64,000 nt of DNA, from contig QJPP01001768.1 in the NCBI GenBank assembly GCA_003996215.1, forward strand, positions 426,183-490,182. Reading direction: 5' to 3'. The position numbers and the translations under genes are program-made. Below, one piece after another: positions 46,361 through 58,489 of the stretch (positions are counted from its first letter, which is position 1; the number at the start of each line of letters is the position of its first letter). The notes below the pieces were generated by a model. It made no database searches. It saw nothing but the letters and a program-made list of their open reading frames with translations, and was not told the DNA's origin. The DNA comes from Jaltomata sinuosa. Its lineage: Eukaryota; Streptophyta; Magnoliopsida; Solanales; Solanaceae.

Positions 46361-47544
46361 AAAATACATTTTATGAGAAACAACTTCCATCATACCAAAC
46401 ACTGACTTCCTTCCGTACTTACGGACAAAAGTCATTTTCCTTATAATTGTCTTAATTTTTATTTTCTTAAATGGTCCAACTAATTATTAGACATTATTAA
46501 TAATTTTAAGACCCAAAATTACTTTAAACCATCTGATTTGCTAATATTATTACTAATTTTAATATATAATTTTCTGGCATTATTTTAATTCACCAACCAA
46601 ACATCAAAGAATAAGAACCTTTCCTAAAAAAAAAATTCATGAAAAATGACTTTCATCATATCAAACACATGTATTTTTAAGTAATTATGATCAAATCTTT
46701 GTGTAATTTTTACAGGCTTGGACAAATGGAAGGTTAAAGAGTGTTATACACAGGGCAGTGGTGAATAAGGAGAAGCAAAGGCTATCAATAGCCTATTTCA
46801 TGAGTCCAACAAGCAATGCAACTATTGAATGCCCTTCTGAACTAATTCATCCAATTTCTAATCCAAGAAAATATGTACCTTTTACATGGGCTTAACTGAG
46901 GCACCTTCTTTTGACTACCAAGAGGGTTAGGGGCAAAGCTGTTGCCCTCAAGAAAATACATTTTATGAGAAACAACTTCCATCATACCAAACACTGACTT
47001 CCTTCCGTACTTACGGACAAAAGTCATTTTCCTTATAATTGTCTTAATTTTTATTTTCTTAAATGGTCCAACTAATTATTAGACATTATTAATAATTTTA
47101 AGACCCAAAATTACTTTAAACCATCTGATTTGCTAATATTATTACTAATTTTAATATATAATTTTCTGGCATTATTTTAATTCACCAACCAAACATCAAA
47201 GAATAAGAACCTTTCCTAAAAAAAAAATTCATGAAAAATGACTTTCATCATATCAAACACATGTATTTTTAAGTAATTATGATCAAATCTTTGTGTAATT
47301 TTTACAGGCTTGGACAAATGGAAGGTTAAAGAGTGTTATACACAGGGCAGTGGTGAATAAGGAGAAGCAAAGGCTATCAATAGCCTATTTCATGAGTCCA
47401 ACAAGCAATGCAACTATTGAATGCCCTTCTGAACTAATTCATCCAATTTCTAATCCAAGAAAATATGTACCTTTTACATGGGCTTAACTGAGGCACCTTC
47501 TTTTGACTACCAAGAGGGTTAGGGGCAAAGCTGTTGCCCTCAAT
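46361..47544. repeat. Tandem duplication, 592-bp unit, including the last exon of the dioxygenase gene
   Basis: AAAATACATTTTATGAGAAA starts at 46361 and again at 46953. By eye the two units look identical through intron 2, exon 3 and about 55 bp of 3' flank. Such identity means a very recent event or an assembly duplication. Confidence 0.92.
47308..47487 (+). pseudogene. Duplicate exon 3 of the dioxygenase gene
   Basis: This repeats the 60-codon last exon (AWTNGRLKSVIHRAVVNKEK at the start, PFTWA then TAA at the end) with its own splice acceptor TTTTTACAG. It lies downstream of the first copy's stop. It could act only as an alternative last exon. Confidence 0.85.
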
Positions 47545-48665
47545 AAATTTCTTATTTCTAATTAAGACTCGATCAAGAATTTATTCGCGTTTCACGTGAT
47601 CATGAAATTAAATAAACAAAGTGTGACTGAATAATCAATGTTACAATTTTCATAATAAAGAGATAAACTTTACATTGAAATGTGTGGAACAAACTTTGTT
47701 GTTAAAGTAATGAATTTGTTCGCGTTTCTTGCAATCGTGAAAAAGAAACAAAATGTGATTAAATAATCAATGTTATAATTTTTACAATAAAGAAATAAAC
47801 TTTTGTTAATTAAAGGACAGGAATACAATTTGTAAAGCCGCCATCTTGAGATAGCCCATGTAGTAAAAACTTCAAATTTGAGTTTTTTATATTTTTTTTA
47901 GTAATAACAGATTATAGGGTTTTTTATAAAGAAAATATTAAATTCTTATTGTAGAAAAAAATAAAACTTTTAAATAAAGAAAAATAATTATTAGAAGAAG
48001 TTTGATATATTTAGAGTACTGTGTCTCAAGAAAGACTAAATTCATTGGTTATACTCTTAAATTATTAATTGAAAAAGAATTAGAAGAAATCAATTATAAA
48101 AAAAATAATTAACAAGTTTGCATCTCAAGAAATTTAAAAAATAGACTTTATAAAAAAATAATTTTTTTGTCATGATTCATGAATTAATGGACTCTCTATT
48201 TTTTTCGTAATTGAAAACGAGAGGTTGAAATGTATATGTGATATTGCTATAAAGCACATTTTTTCTTTATTTTATTTAATGCTAAAGTTATTAATTAGCA
48301 AAGAACTTATTTAGTAGTTTTAAATATAGCAGACAAAATTTCATTGGTCTAATTTGAGACCTTCGGATAGATTTTGACTTTGTCCCTGAACAACTATATC
48401 ACAGATCAAATAATTCACTACGAGTATAACGAGTGATTAAACTTACTTTATGATATGCATGATTTTATTGGACTTCCTTTGAACACAACTTTAATGTGTC
48501 TAACCCATGATAACACCCAACTAACCCCATGACTGGGGTAACCATTAATTATAAGGTTGAGAGACACATGGACTCCACAACCACCTTCGCTATATTTTGG
48601 CTGCTTATCTGCATGACAACGGTCATATAGTACTCACTTCTCCTCAATAGAGGTTTAATTGAGAT
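47545..48665. other. Intergenic DNA with a weak 130-bp direct repeat
   Basis: Bases about 47575-47670 and 47705-47800 share CGCGTTTC, ATAATCAATGTTA and AATAAAG-AATAAAC words. Apart from the hAT scrap at 47985-48170 nothing else is recognised. Confidence 0.45.
47985..48170 (+). pseudogene. hAT transposase C-terminal (dimerisation domain) scrap 1
   Basis: The frame over CTGTGTCTCAAGAAAGACTA reads STVSQERLNSL. After a frame change come EKELEEINYK-like and NKFASQE words. This matches the SQERLN...LA...IE end of hAT dimerisation domains. No upstream transposase is left. Confidence 0.55.
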
Positions 48666-49107
48666 TAGGGGTGGCAAAATCAAACCCAATCCAATCCATT
48701 TAGATTTGGGTTGATTATTGACCAGTCCATTTGTTAGCTCAACTCATTTCAACCCAACCCATCTCAACCCATTAAAAATTGGGTTGATATGTAACCCAAA
48801 TTGACTTTTGAGAAATCTTGTCAAAATATTTTTAAAAAACATTTTTTTGATTTTATATGTTGTATATAATTATAATAAAGAAAAAAATAATTTTATTAGG
48901 TACTAAAAACTTATAAAATAAGAAATAAAGTAATTAAAACTTAGTAAGAATTGAGCGGGTTGGGTTATGACCCGTTATCTAACCCGTTTTGACCCAACCC
49001 ATTTTGGCCCAAGCAAATTTGGGTCGGGTTGGGTCTTGACCCGTTTATTATCTTGACTCATTTTAACCCGCCCAAATTTAACCCAACCCGCCCAATTGCC
49101 ACTCCTA
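48666..49107. mobile_element. hAT-type MITE, 442 bp, 8-bp target duplication
   Basis: The ends TAGGGGTGGCAA and TTGCCACTCCTA are inverse with one mismatch. ATTGAGAT at 48658-48665 and ATTGAGAC at 49108-49115 form an 8-bp target duplication with one change. The subterminal arms are rich in AACCCAACCC on one side and GGGTTGGGT on the other. Confidence 0.88.
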
Positions 49108-49199
49108 ATTGAGACTCATGGAGTCCAAGCACCTTTACATAGGAATTTATATACTTGAGTCCAAACATCTAATTTATATACTTGTCTTTGAACTTGAAC

Positions 49200-49900
49200 T
49201 TTCTTGATTCATATTATTGTGTTAAGGAAGCGTGCATTAATCGTGAATACATAGTGTTTGGATTCAGGTAGATTTCGATGATTGACAAAATGTTGGACCA
49301 AGTGTATGAAACATGTAGGTGATACTTGTTCTGGCACGCCGAGTTCAACTTGCAGTAGGATTCCCTGAAATAAAGGAATCCCAAGTAGAAAAGATCTCGA
49401 AGTATTTATAAAGCACGACGATGACATGATCCACAAACGTTCAGATTAAGAGTGTCTAAGAAAAGTGGAAGTCCTTGTAGAACTAGAATTCTGATTGATT
49501 GAGAAGAACAATCCGAAACTATAAATACACAAAGTCTTTCACAATGAGACTCACGCACTTATACTGAGAGTAAAGGCAAACACAATCAAATAAGCAAGAG
49601 AAATATTTGAGAAAGTTCAGACTGAAGATCGAAATGCACCTGATACAAAGGATCAGCTTGAAGAACATGTTTCATAGTCATATGTTTTACAGTTTTCCAG
49701 TCTAGTAGAACATGTTTCATAGTCATATGTTTTACAGTTTTCCAGTCTAGTTTCTGTATATTAGAAAATTCAATTGAGTTGTAATTTATTATTTTCCCAG
49801 ATTTGTGTTTAGGTAACAAAATTGAGTTGTGTAAAATTTCAAGTTGGGGATAACTCAAAGTAGGGTTCAATAGTCTGGAAAATTGTTGAAGTTTTAGGAA
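49200..49900 (+). mobile_element. LTR-like fragment, probably copia, with TATA signal
   Basis: ACTATAAATACAC at about 49518, followed by leader-like sequence, resembles the promoter and R region of a copia LTR. No internal coding region is attached. A 45-bp tandem duplication (unit starts 49662 and 49707, AGAACATGTTTCATAGTCAT) lies inside. The call is weak. Confidence 0.35.
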
Positions 49901-49929
49901 TTTATAGTTAGTTTCTAGGTTACAAGAGT

Positions 49930-51300
49930 GGTAGTATTTGATTTTGCATTCATCGGGTACGGGGAGTAATGATTATGGTATTTTCCCTTGCTGGTTTTGA
50001 GTTTGACTCCCACAGGTATTGCCTTTTAACCAGCTTTAAACCTGCTCCCACTGATTCTTGACCGGCTTTGAGTTAGCTTCCGATACCAAAAATATTTTAT
50101 ACTGAGTCCGATATTAATCATCCCCGACTCAGATCTTTGACTCATATTGGTTGTGTGCATCAACCAAGTTGTAGCTTAAAACTCTATCATGCTTTCCTTT
50201 AGTTTGAGAGAGGCAATCGAGCTTTCAGGGTTCAAATCCTTTGTGAAAGTTTTTGCTGCCCAATTGTTCGGCACCATTGGCAACTGCATTCTTTCCCTTT
50301 GGAACCTTGTGAAAAAACTATTTGAGTAACTCAGTGCCACCTTATTCTATTTTGAAGTTGTCAGCACTCTTAGGTTGCACCTTTCTCACGCCGGCATGGG
50401 CCTTGGAAAAGCTATCTACAAGCATATTAGAAGAGTCAATTGAAACTTCAGGTAATTAATAACGAATAACGAATCAAGGCTCCTCCAGACAAAGTTTCTC
50501 TGAATATTTTAACCATGACCAATTTTGCCTCTTTTTTAGATAGGTCATTCCCATTAACAACCATTGCAAAGAACAAAATATGTTCCTGCAGGTTTCTAGT
50601 TTTGTCGTAGTTCATCTAGCATTTTGAATCTATTTGGATGGGTTTTGGCGCAACAGTGGCCTTGTATGGCAGTTTGGCATAGCTCTTGGAGTCTGACCCT
50701 TTTATGACCGGCGATGCTCTTGGAATGTGATTCATTCGGGTATTTAGTTCTAAATAACAATACTTTATCTCCTTCCATAGTAACTCGACCATTGGGGCAA
50801 GACTGCTGGTACCTCAGAGTTGACTCTAGCCACATTGGCCCGACATTCTTCTAATTTATTGTCGACCTCCAACTCATCCTCTGGTGTCGATGGTGTTTGC
50901 CAGTTACCCCCTCCACTGAATTATTAGAGGTCATTTGAACCAACATACTTTGCCATTCCCTCACTTTCTGATCATGTATCTTTATGTGGTCCATTATGGA
51001 TTTTTCTTTAATGAGTCCCATCTAAACTTCTTTGACACCTTCCAGACCGGTCTTACTTTCTTCTCGTTGTGACTCTGCTCCTCGGGAACCATCCTCTTGT
51101 TCCTCCGTCGTGTGTTTATGTTAGTCATGTTGAGGTTTCTAGCTTGAACCCCCATTTCCTCAGTAGACGGATACTGCTCATTTTGGAGATCAATTCGATT
51201 TCTCATCTCATTAGAGAAATATGTACCACCAACATTCTCATTGATCAGGTTCTAGTTGGTTTGGTTCCCGTTAGCTATAGGTGATTCCTGTAAAACAAAC
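49930..51300 (-). pseudogene. Ty3/gypsy-type gag remnant
   Basis: The minus-strand frames 51206-50994 (IDLQNEQYPSTEEMGVQARN) and 50835-50596 (TKYPNESHSKS; QELCQTAIQGHCCAKTHPNR) are pieces of one decayed gag-like protein; other pieces lie in other frames between them. It follows, in minus-strand order, a leader with a gypsy-type primer-site-like motif, which supports the assignment. The exact lineage is not clear. Confidence 0.5.
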
Positions 51301-52140
51301 AATATTTAAGCTAATAAGAAAGTAGAGTAGTGAGATAAACTAACACACAACTGTTTTGGCTCCATGCTGGACGCCAAACTGTTTATCTCAGGAAAATGGT
51401 AGAGTTGAATTTGCAAGAGATCAAGGACATGCGTCTTAGCTTAATTCGTTAGATTCGATTATTAGAGATTGAATATGTTGATAAAGTAAGTAAAAATGAG
51501 ATAAAGATAACAAATTAAGTAATGAAATATGTATGAAGTGTAAGAGCTTCGGTGGTGTTCTGTCTTCGACGTTGTTAGCATATCTTTGGCTTTAGATCCG
51601 AGAACAGTTTTGTAGACAAATGTTATAAGTCAAAGACTTTATGAAAAAGGTAAACCTTGAGCACAAGAATATAAGTATATCGTTGTTGCATTCCTTGAAA
51701 TGTGAATGCCATACAAGTGTGAGAAAAATATTATTTACAGGTCACAAAGGTAATACATTAATTAATAATAAAGCTCCACTCGAACACTAAAGTACTATAA
51801 TCAATGGATGATATCCACGTGGAAATATCGTTAGTGGTGCCACCAAATATTCCTCAGTCATACTCAGAATATTTGTACGACAATATCTGGCATATCCGTC
51901 CTTCTGTCCTTTTTGCCATGTCAACACGAGCTCCTCATCATCATTGGACCACGAACTCTTATTTGATTATAAGTCGGACATGTGACTCCAGAGACTTACC
52001 GAGGTCAACTTCTTTAATCATATCTTTAGAGACGACACATTTTTTCTTACTTGTCTTGCTTGAACCTACTTTAGTTATGTCATGTATTTATCCCCGTATA
52101 CTACCATCAGAGGCGTCTCCTCCTTTAGGTCACTTAGGCA
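51301..52140 (-). mobile_element. Leader and 5' LTR remnant of the gypsy element
   Basis: On the minus strand, at about 51390, the sequence reads AACAGTTTGGCGTCCAGCAT, close to the TTTGGCGCCCACCGTGGGG leader motif of plant gypsy elements. Upstream of it (51430-52140 in plus coordinates) is non-coding sequence that should be the 5' LTR. Its outer end was not placed. Confidence 0.45.
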
Positions 52141-52505
52141 ATTGCCTAGGGCCTCATAATTATGGGGCTCCCATATTTTCATATATAAATAGTTATACAT
52201 ACTAAAAATGAAATTTCTGAAATCATTTAAGGAAAAAAAAACTCATACTTTTCAAATGCCGATATTGCCTATAAAATAATATTGACAGTTCCTGTTACGA
52301 TTGTCTCAGTCGAGAAAGCTATTTTTCAAAATTAAAATTGATAAAGTCTTACCTAAGATCAACAATGTCTCAAGAGAGGATGAATGGATCAGCTATATTT
52401 TCAATTGAAAAAGAATTATTAGGAAATATTGACTATAAAAAATTAATTATTAATAATTTTGCGTCTCATAAAGCTAGAAAAATAAATTTTAAATAAATAA
52501 ACATA
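52141..52505 (+). pseudogene. hAT transposase C-terminal scrap 2
   Basis: In shifting frames: ILTVPVTIVSVEKAIF, then VLPKINNVSREDEWIS, then a KRIIRKY-like tail ending in ASHKARKINF-like words. This is the hAT dimerisation domain pattern, closely parallel to the scrap at 47985. The block TTAGGCAATTGCCTAGGGCC at about 52133 is a palindrome-bearing word upstream of it. Confidence 0.6.
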
Positions 52506-52837
52506 TATATAATTAATTCAAGTCCCTCCTTTGAGTTTGGCTTTAGTCCTCCGATATGATTGAGACGCTCCTAACTGCCATGCATGCGTCCGAGCTACTT
52601 TTCACCCAATACAATTACATTAGGAATAATTGATCACTTTCTTGTCGATTTATACTCATGACTAAAGTATGCTCCAGCAACACTTGTTAAAGAAGAAAAT
52701 TAAACTAGGGATTTCCATAAAAAAATTCCAAATACTGATCATTCAACTGTCCCGCGAGAGTAGAACTGTGACAAATCTCTGCTTCATATACATTGGATTC
52801 CAAATTGTTAGTAAGATTAATGGGTACTTATCTTATA

Positions 52838-53113
52838 CTTTTTTCGTTCCATTTTATGTGGTCCTATTTGAGTTGGTATGGTGTTTAAAAAAAAAAGAAG
52901 ACTTTTTAAACTTGTGATGATATAAAACAATCCTTAGATATTATTTAACAAAATTTTGGATTGCCAGTATTTCACCAATTAGTAACCCAAGATTCCAGAC
53001 AGGGTAAAAGGGAAATTTTAAAGTTAAATTATTTTTAAGTATAGTAATGTGACATTTTTTTTAGGACAGTTCTAAAAAAAAAAACCGTGTCACATAAAAT
53101 AATACGGATGGAG
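52838..53113. mobile_element. Stowaway-type MITE
   Basis: The left end TTTTTCGTTCCATTTTATGT and the right end ACATAAAATAATACGGATGGAG are inverse and flanked by TA. Inner arms include GTGGTCCTATTT and the inverse region near AGGACAGTTC. Confidence 0.75.
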
Positions 53114-53394
53114 TAATAATTAATGCTATTTTCTGCTAGAACATCCTCTGTTATTCAATTGAATGATTTACAGTTTGAAAGTGCACAATATTTGCAATTG
53201 TGTATTATAAGCTTAAACATTATTGCAGAGGCTGAACTAGGATTTTAACTTCATGATTTGGATTTGAAATTTATTATTTTTACTTATTTAGTAACTTTTT
53301 TAAACACAATTATATGATCTAAACCTGTTAAATTTATTATGGTAGTCTGCACGATCTACTGATTTAGTGAGTTTTACTAACGTGTTTCCACAAT

Positions 53395-54190
53395 GAGAAA
53401 ACAGACAATAACGAACACAGTGATTTTTACGTAAAAAATCACCCGGTTCACAAAGGTATGAAAACCACGACATGTACCTCTACATGATTTAAACCCAACT
53501 TCACTAACACAAATGAGCCTCAAAGAGATGATTACAACTCAATGCAACCTAGGAATTATGAACTCTAATTCCTAACAACACCAACCTACCAAGATTTGTG
53601 TTTTCCAAATCTTCAAGTTAACTCAACTTGAAGACAATAATCCTACTTCAGTTTATAACACACTGAACTATGATTACAACTCAAGAAACAACTCCTAATA
53701 TATCACTACTAAGACACCTTAAATAGATTCTGTACTTAGGACTAGGTTCTTCAATGTATTCCTTTAGTATTCTCCATTGCATTTGCTAAAGTCAATTTCA
53801 CAATTGCCTTTGTTTGCTCTATTAGTGCGTGACTTCTTTTGATAGCAGCTTTGTTATTTAAACACAACTCCTCAAGGAGTTTTTCTTCTTTCATTCACAC
53901 TCCTCCTTGCATACAAACTCTACTTGCTTGGAGTCCTACTTCAAGTGAGGCTCCTCCTTGCATTCAAACTCATGCCTTCTTTAGGTGTTATAGTCAAACT
54001 TTAACTCTTACAATTTTGGCACATGATTTATGACAAGTAACTTTATCCGTTTCTTGATTTTTGCATCTTTGTCTTTTGGCACTTAGTGATCTTATTATGC
54101 ATTCAACTGCTTTGAGACAGCGTGCCTGTGAACCAGCTTGACTGACCTGTTTCATTCTACTTTGCTGTTCACCAAAACTGCAAGGTACCT
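53395..54190 (-). mobile_element. 3' LTR of a SIRE-type Ty1/copia element
   Basis: On the minus strand this follows a purine-rich tract (GGGGGAAGATAAGG at about 54330 and AAAAAGGGAGAATT at about 54195), as a polypurine tract should precede a 3' LTR. It is homologous to 6452-6905. The outer end lies near 53395, where the minus strand reads GTTTTCTCATTGTGGAAACA. The boundaries are estimates. Confidence 0.6.
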
Positions 54191-54622
54191 AATAAATTCT
54201 CCCTTTTTGGTGATGATAAACCTGTGCCTTTGTTCTCCTTTTACATCATACCCTGTGAGCACTAAAGTGAGGATCACTTGAATGAAACGTGTTAGTCTTT
54301 GGGTTATAAACACACACAAACCTTATCTTCCCCCTTTTGGCATCATCGAAAAACTGGTTCAATTATGCAAAGATATTATAGCTAAGAATGGAAGTTAAAC
54401 AATTCATGGTCACTCGGGCTATTACCAGAATAGACAAATTAAGGAAAATATAAGCATAACAAGCATTGGAAAGAACAGAATCATAGCACGACAAGAGATA
54501 ACCACTTCATTCATAAACCAAGCAAGTCTTACAAAAACACAATCTAAACTTAGACAAGCCAAAACTTATCGAGCAAAAAAAAGGGCAAAGGTTCTAAAAG
54601 ATAGAGGCAAGCTAAGGGGAAG

Positions 54623-54883
54623 CTAGGCTGGAGGAACAGAGGAGGAGGATTGAGTAGCAGGCAGCAGCAGGGAGAGGCGACAAATGGTTTTTGCATTTTC
54701 ATCTCTCTCACGATCAAGAGTCTCCTGTAGCACTATAATTTGACCCTGAAGAGCCCCCTTATCCACCTCATGAGCGGCCTGAACAACAGCCAACTCAGCA
54801 GTCTTCTCCGCTAAGGCATTCCTAGCACGTTGCAGGGGAGTATTTGATCTCTTCATTGAAATAGGAAGAGCAGCATGGTCCAC
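54623..54883 (-). pseudogene. Env-like coiled-coil ORF remnant of the SIRE element
   Basis: An 86-residue open frame, with a heptad-like segment (ARNALAEKTAELAVVQAAHE; LQGQIIVLQETLDRERDENA) and a Ser/Pro-rich end. Such coiled-coil ORFs sit between pol and the 3' LTR in SIRE elements. It is probably only the C-terminal part of the original. Confidence 0.5.
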
Positions 54884-55011
54884 CCGCCCAAGAACATCTT
54901 TGGTGGTCTAAAAGGACCACACCTGGACAGGGACAACAAATTCTTCAAAAAATTAGGGCTAGCCAAAACCCATAGGGAAGGGCATGCCCATGCTTTTCCT
55001 TAATCAGAACT

Positions 55012-55750
55012 GTTGACACCCAATTTTTACCCTCCACATTACAAATTAACCTTGAGCTTTTTAACCTTTTTAAACGATTTTGAAATAATTATTTTTGTGA
55101 AAAAAGTAAAATATTCTCCACATCATCATTATAAAAGTTTTAAGTAAGAATTTATATTTTTCATATTTAATTATATAGAATTATATAAGTTTACTTAAAA
55201 AAATTATTCTAGAAATTAATTTCATGAGAAAATTCCTTTTAAGTGAAAATGCTTAATTTTCCTCCAAATTGATTTGAAATTAGAGATTAATTGAATAACT
55301 AATTCCATAAATTTAAAAGAAATAATTATGCTTTGAACATAATAACTATTTCAAATGGTTTAAATTTAAAGAAGCTCAAGTGGTTGATATTGATTAATTT
55401 GTCTCTCTTTCAATTTTAGCCTAAAGTTTTTGAAATTATTTCAATCGTGGCCAAATTTCACTAAACCCTCTTAATTTGGTCGTTTCTTAAAATTAAATCT
55501 GGCCACATTTTACTTCCCTTTAATCACATGATAACCCCTTTGCTCAGTCAATTTATTTGGCCCTAAACCTCAAACCCAATTTCCCATCTGACCCGCTCCG
55601 GTCAACCCAACACCCCTTATTACTCCTTCTCCTCACTCTCTCTCAAAACACAGATAACCAATGACCCCTACACCTTCTTATCTTCTTCTCTCCACAACAA
55701 CAACATAAACCGTAGCACAGCATTACGATTCCATCATCTCCCCCGTATGA
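55012..55750. mobile_element. LTR-like block inserted in or replacing the 3' end of copia pol
   Basis: The block starts TGTTGACACCCAATTTTTAC, an LTR-type start. It is AT-rich at first and CT-rich later (CTCTCTCAAAACACAGATAA). It stands where the end of RT and the RNase H of the copia pol should be. No coding sequence and no clear target duplication were seen. It is most like a Ty3/gypsy LTR, but this is inference. Confidence 0.45.
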
Positions 55751-55778
55751 ATAGCGTGCTTAGCATATGTATTTCATC

Positions 55779-56544
55779 CTAGAATTCTCTAGAAGAGGTG
55801 TCAATCTTCTTTGCTTCCTCCATCTTGAACCTTTTGAGCAGCTCCTTCACATACTTTTGTTGGTGAATCATGGTTTCAGTTGGAGTTTGCTTGATTTGGA
55901 GTCCTAGGAAGAAGTTGAGTTCTCCCATCATGCTCATTTCAAACTTACCATTCATTAGCTTTTGCAAATTCTTGAGTCAGTTTTGCATCAGTTGAACCAA
56001 AGCTAATGTCATCAACATACACCTGTACAATCAACAAATCCTTACCATTATTTTTCAAGAATAAGGTGTTGTCAATTTTACCCCTAGTATGCCCATTTTT
56101 CAAGAGGAATTTGGACAATCTTTCATCTTATTTTAGTCCATACAAGGCCTTGTCCAACTTGTATACATGATTTAGAAATTCTGTGCTCTCAAATCCAGGT
56201 GGCTTCTTCACATATACTTCTTCTTTTAGATTCCTATTTAGAAAGGCACTCTTCACATCCATTTGATATAGAGTGAACTCCATGAATGAAGCAAAGACAA
56301 CAAGTAGCTTGATTGCTTCAAGTCTAGCAACTGATGCAAATGTCTCATCAAAATTAATTCCTTCTTCTTGGTTATATCCTTGGACCACTAACCTAGCCTT
56401 GTTTCTTGTAACTGTACCATCTTCTTCATCAAGCTTGTTCCTGTTCACCCATTTGGTGCCAATTATAGTTCTATCATCGGGTGGAGGAACCAGGTGCCAC
56501 ACTTTGCTTCTTTCAAATTGATTGAGTTCCTCTTGCATAGCCAT
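55779..56544 (-). pseudogene. Copia reverse transcriptase remnant
   Basis: 56544-56128 gives the RT start (ELNQFERSKVWHLVPPPDDR; GTKWVNRNKLDEEDGTV; YQMDVKSAFLNRNLKEEVYV). A broken part near 56010-56030 encodes the catalytic YVDD on the minus strand. 55967-55779 continues with KFEMSMMGELNFFLGLQIKQ and IHQQKYVKELLKRFKMEEAK. Stops separate the parts and RNase H is missing. Confidence 0.88.
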
Positions 56545-56988
56545 TATCTAGTCTTCATCTAGGAGTGCCTCCTTCACCCTTTTTGGTTCAATCATTGATA
56601 GGAATGCTTCAAAAGCACACAAGTTCTTAAGACATGCTCTGGTGGTGATTCTAGATGTCAGATCTGTGAGAGCATTATCAATGGGATGAGAATCTTGGTA
56701 CTTATAGCTTTTCAGCACAATCCCTTGTGATGTTCTAGCAGATGTTTCATGGGTTGGTGTTCCCCCTGTCACTATGCCATTAGTTGTTCCCCCTGTCATT
56801 GTGCCAAAAAATTTCCCATCAAATGGATCAGGTGGTACAACTTGTTCCTATGGACTATCATCAGCATCACTTTCTACCTGTATGTTAGTATCAGGAGTAA
56901 CAAGAGATTCATCAAATACAACATGCACACTTTTTTCAACACATCATGTTCTCTTATTCAAAACCCTATATGCTTTGCTATGTTGAGA

Positions 56989-57737
56989 TTATCCTAAGAA
57001 TATTCCCTCATCACTCCTAGCATCAAACTTATCAAGATTATCTTTTTCATTATTATGCACATAACACTTGCAACCAAAGGATCTAAGATGGGAGATATTT
57101 GATTTTCTTACCTTGAGAAGTTCATAGGGAGTCTTATATATCAAAGGTCTAGTCATGCACCTATTTATGATGTAGCAAACAGTACTCATGGCCTCAGCCC
57201 AGAGATTTTTTGCAAAATTGCCTGCTATCATCATTGTCCTAGCCATATCTTCTAGAGTCCTATTTTTTCTTTCAACCACTCTATTTTGCTGAGGGGTTCT
57301 AGGAGCAAAGTAGTTGTGATTAATTCTCTTAGAAGAACAGTATTCTAGGAAGTTTGCATTTTCAAATTTTGTTCCATGATCAGACCTTATGGAGATCAAG
57401 GAGGAGCCTAACTTCTTTTCTATTTTCTTAATATGGTGAAAACATCAAAGGCATCCTCTTTGGAGGCTAAGAAAAGTGTCCAAGTGTACCTGAAGTAGTC
57501 ATCAATAGGAACATATATATAACTTTTACCACCTCTACTTCTTACTCTCATTGACCCACACAGATCCATGTGGATTAGATCAAGACACTTGGTGATGCTT
57601 ACCATATTTTTTGCTTTGAAAGAAGATCTTACTTGCTTCCCCCTTACACATGCACTACAAACTTGTTCATCTTTGAACTTGATTTTAGGCAAGCCTATAA
57701 CTAAGTCCTTTGAAGCAAGTTTATTCAACTGTTTCAA
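56989..57737 (-). pseudogene. Copia integrase remnant
   Basis: A zinc-binding end (VCSACVRGKQ) leads into the core: HMDLCGSMRVRSRGGKSYIY with the first Asp, then after a frame break SDHGTKFENANFLEYC, and NRVVERKNRTLEDMARTMM with the catalytic Glu, then the SFGCKCYVHNNEKDNLDKFD region. The catalytic residues can be seen, but the frame is broken near 57410. Confidence 0.88.
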
Positions 57738-57752
57738 GCTAGCATGTCCAAG

Positions 57753-58154
57753 TCATTTATGCCATAGTAGGGGGTCACAGTCAATTGTACTAAGATAGGT
57801 TAGGTTAGTGCCAAGCATTCCCAAAATATCAGCTTTATATACATTCTTATACCTTTTTACTGTCAGAACAATTTTCTTGGTATCCATCTTCTTGATCTTG
57901 CAACCTGTAAAAGTAAAAGTAAAAGTTATCTTATTACCTTTATCACATAGGTAAGAAATGCTGAGTAGATTGTGCTTCAGCCCGTTAATATGGTACACTT
58001 CTTCTACTGCCTTTGTTGTAGATTTTTTAATCTTTCCAACTCCAGTAACTCTACCCTTTTTTCCTCCAAAAGAAAAATTCCCCCCTTTGATTGAGGTGAG
58101 CGAAAGAAACTTTTCTTTGTCTCCTGTCATATGTCTTGAGCAAGCACTATCCAT
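57753..58154 (-). pseudogene. Copia protease end and GAG-pre-integrase region
   Basis: It starts DSACSRHMTGD, the protease active-site region of this lineage, and continues with GGKKGRVTGVGKI and INGLKHNLLSISYLCDKG. It ends at LLWHK with a TGA where LGHASLKQLN follows in the same frame. An Arg codon CGA changed to TGA explains this, the kind of change expected at a methylated CpG. Confidence 0.85.
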
Positions 58155-58489
58155 GTATCAATATTTCTTGCTCCCTTTCACTTTTACCTACAAAACAGTT
58201 TAAGGGTTAGATTTTTGAACCCAGAAAAGCTTGGGTCTTTTCTTGTGAGAAAAAAGATGTATTAAATTTTTTCCAGCCCATCTAGGCAATAGGTTAGTGG
58301 ACCTGTTTCTGCGCTCAGATTCAGAATTGTTTCTTTTTGCCAGATTGCTATTTTTATTGGTGAACCAGGCTGCAGTTGGACATTGAGTAGTGGGATGCCC
58401 CAGATGTCCACAGATGAAGCACAGATCTTTAGTAGAATCAGTTTCTTTGTGAAATTCTAGACCTGCCTTTTCACTGTGAGTCCTCTCTC

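Larger units (their letters stand above)
42905..46895 (+). pseudogene. 2-oxoglutarate/Fe(II)-dependent dioxygenase gene, exon 2 disrupted
   Basis: Exons 42905-43410, 45317-45715 and 46716-46895 join in phase by GT-AG introns. Exon 1 holds the DIOX_N domain (ASEKWGFFKLVDHGVP). Exon 2 holds the first two iron ligands in HSDPQALTILYQD; exon 3 has the distal His (SVIHRAVVN), the 2-oxoglutarate-binding Arg (RLSIAYF) and the end PFTWA. This is the plant DOXC type, which oxidises hormones or specialised metabolites; the substrate cannot be told. Without the 56 extra bases at 45621-45676 exon 2 stays in frame and the total would be 342 residues, normal for the family. With them, the frame ends in TAG at once. 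The extra bases lack intron borders at a usable size. A sequencing or assembly error is possible. Confidence 0.8.
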
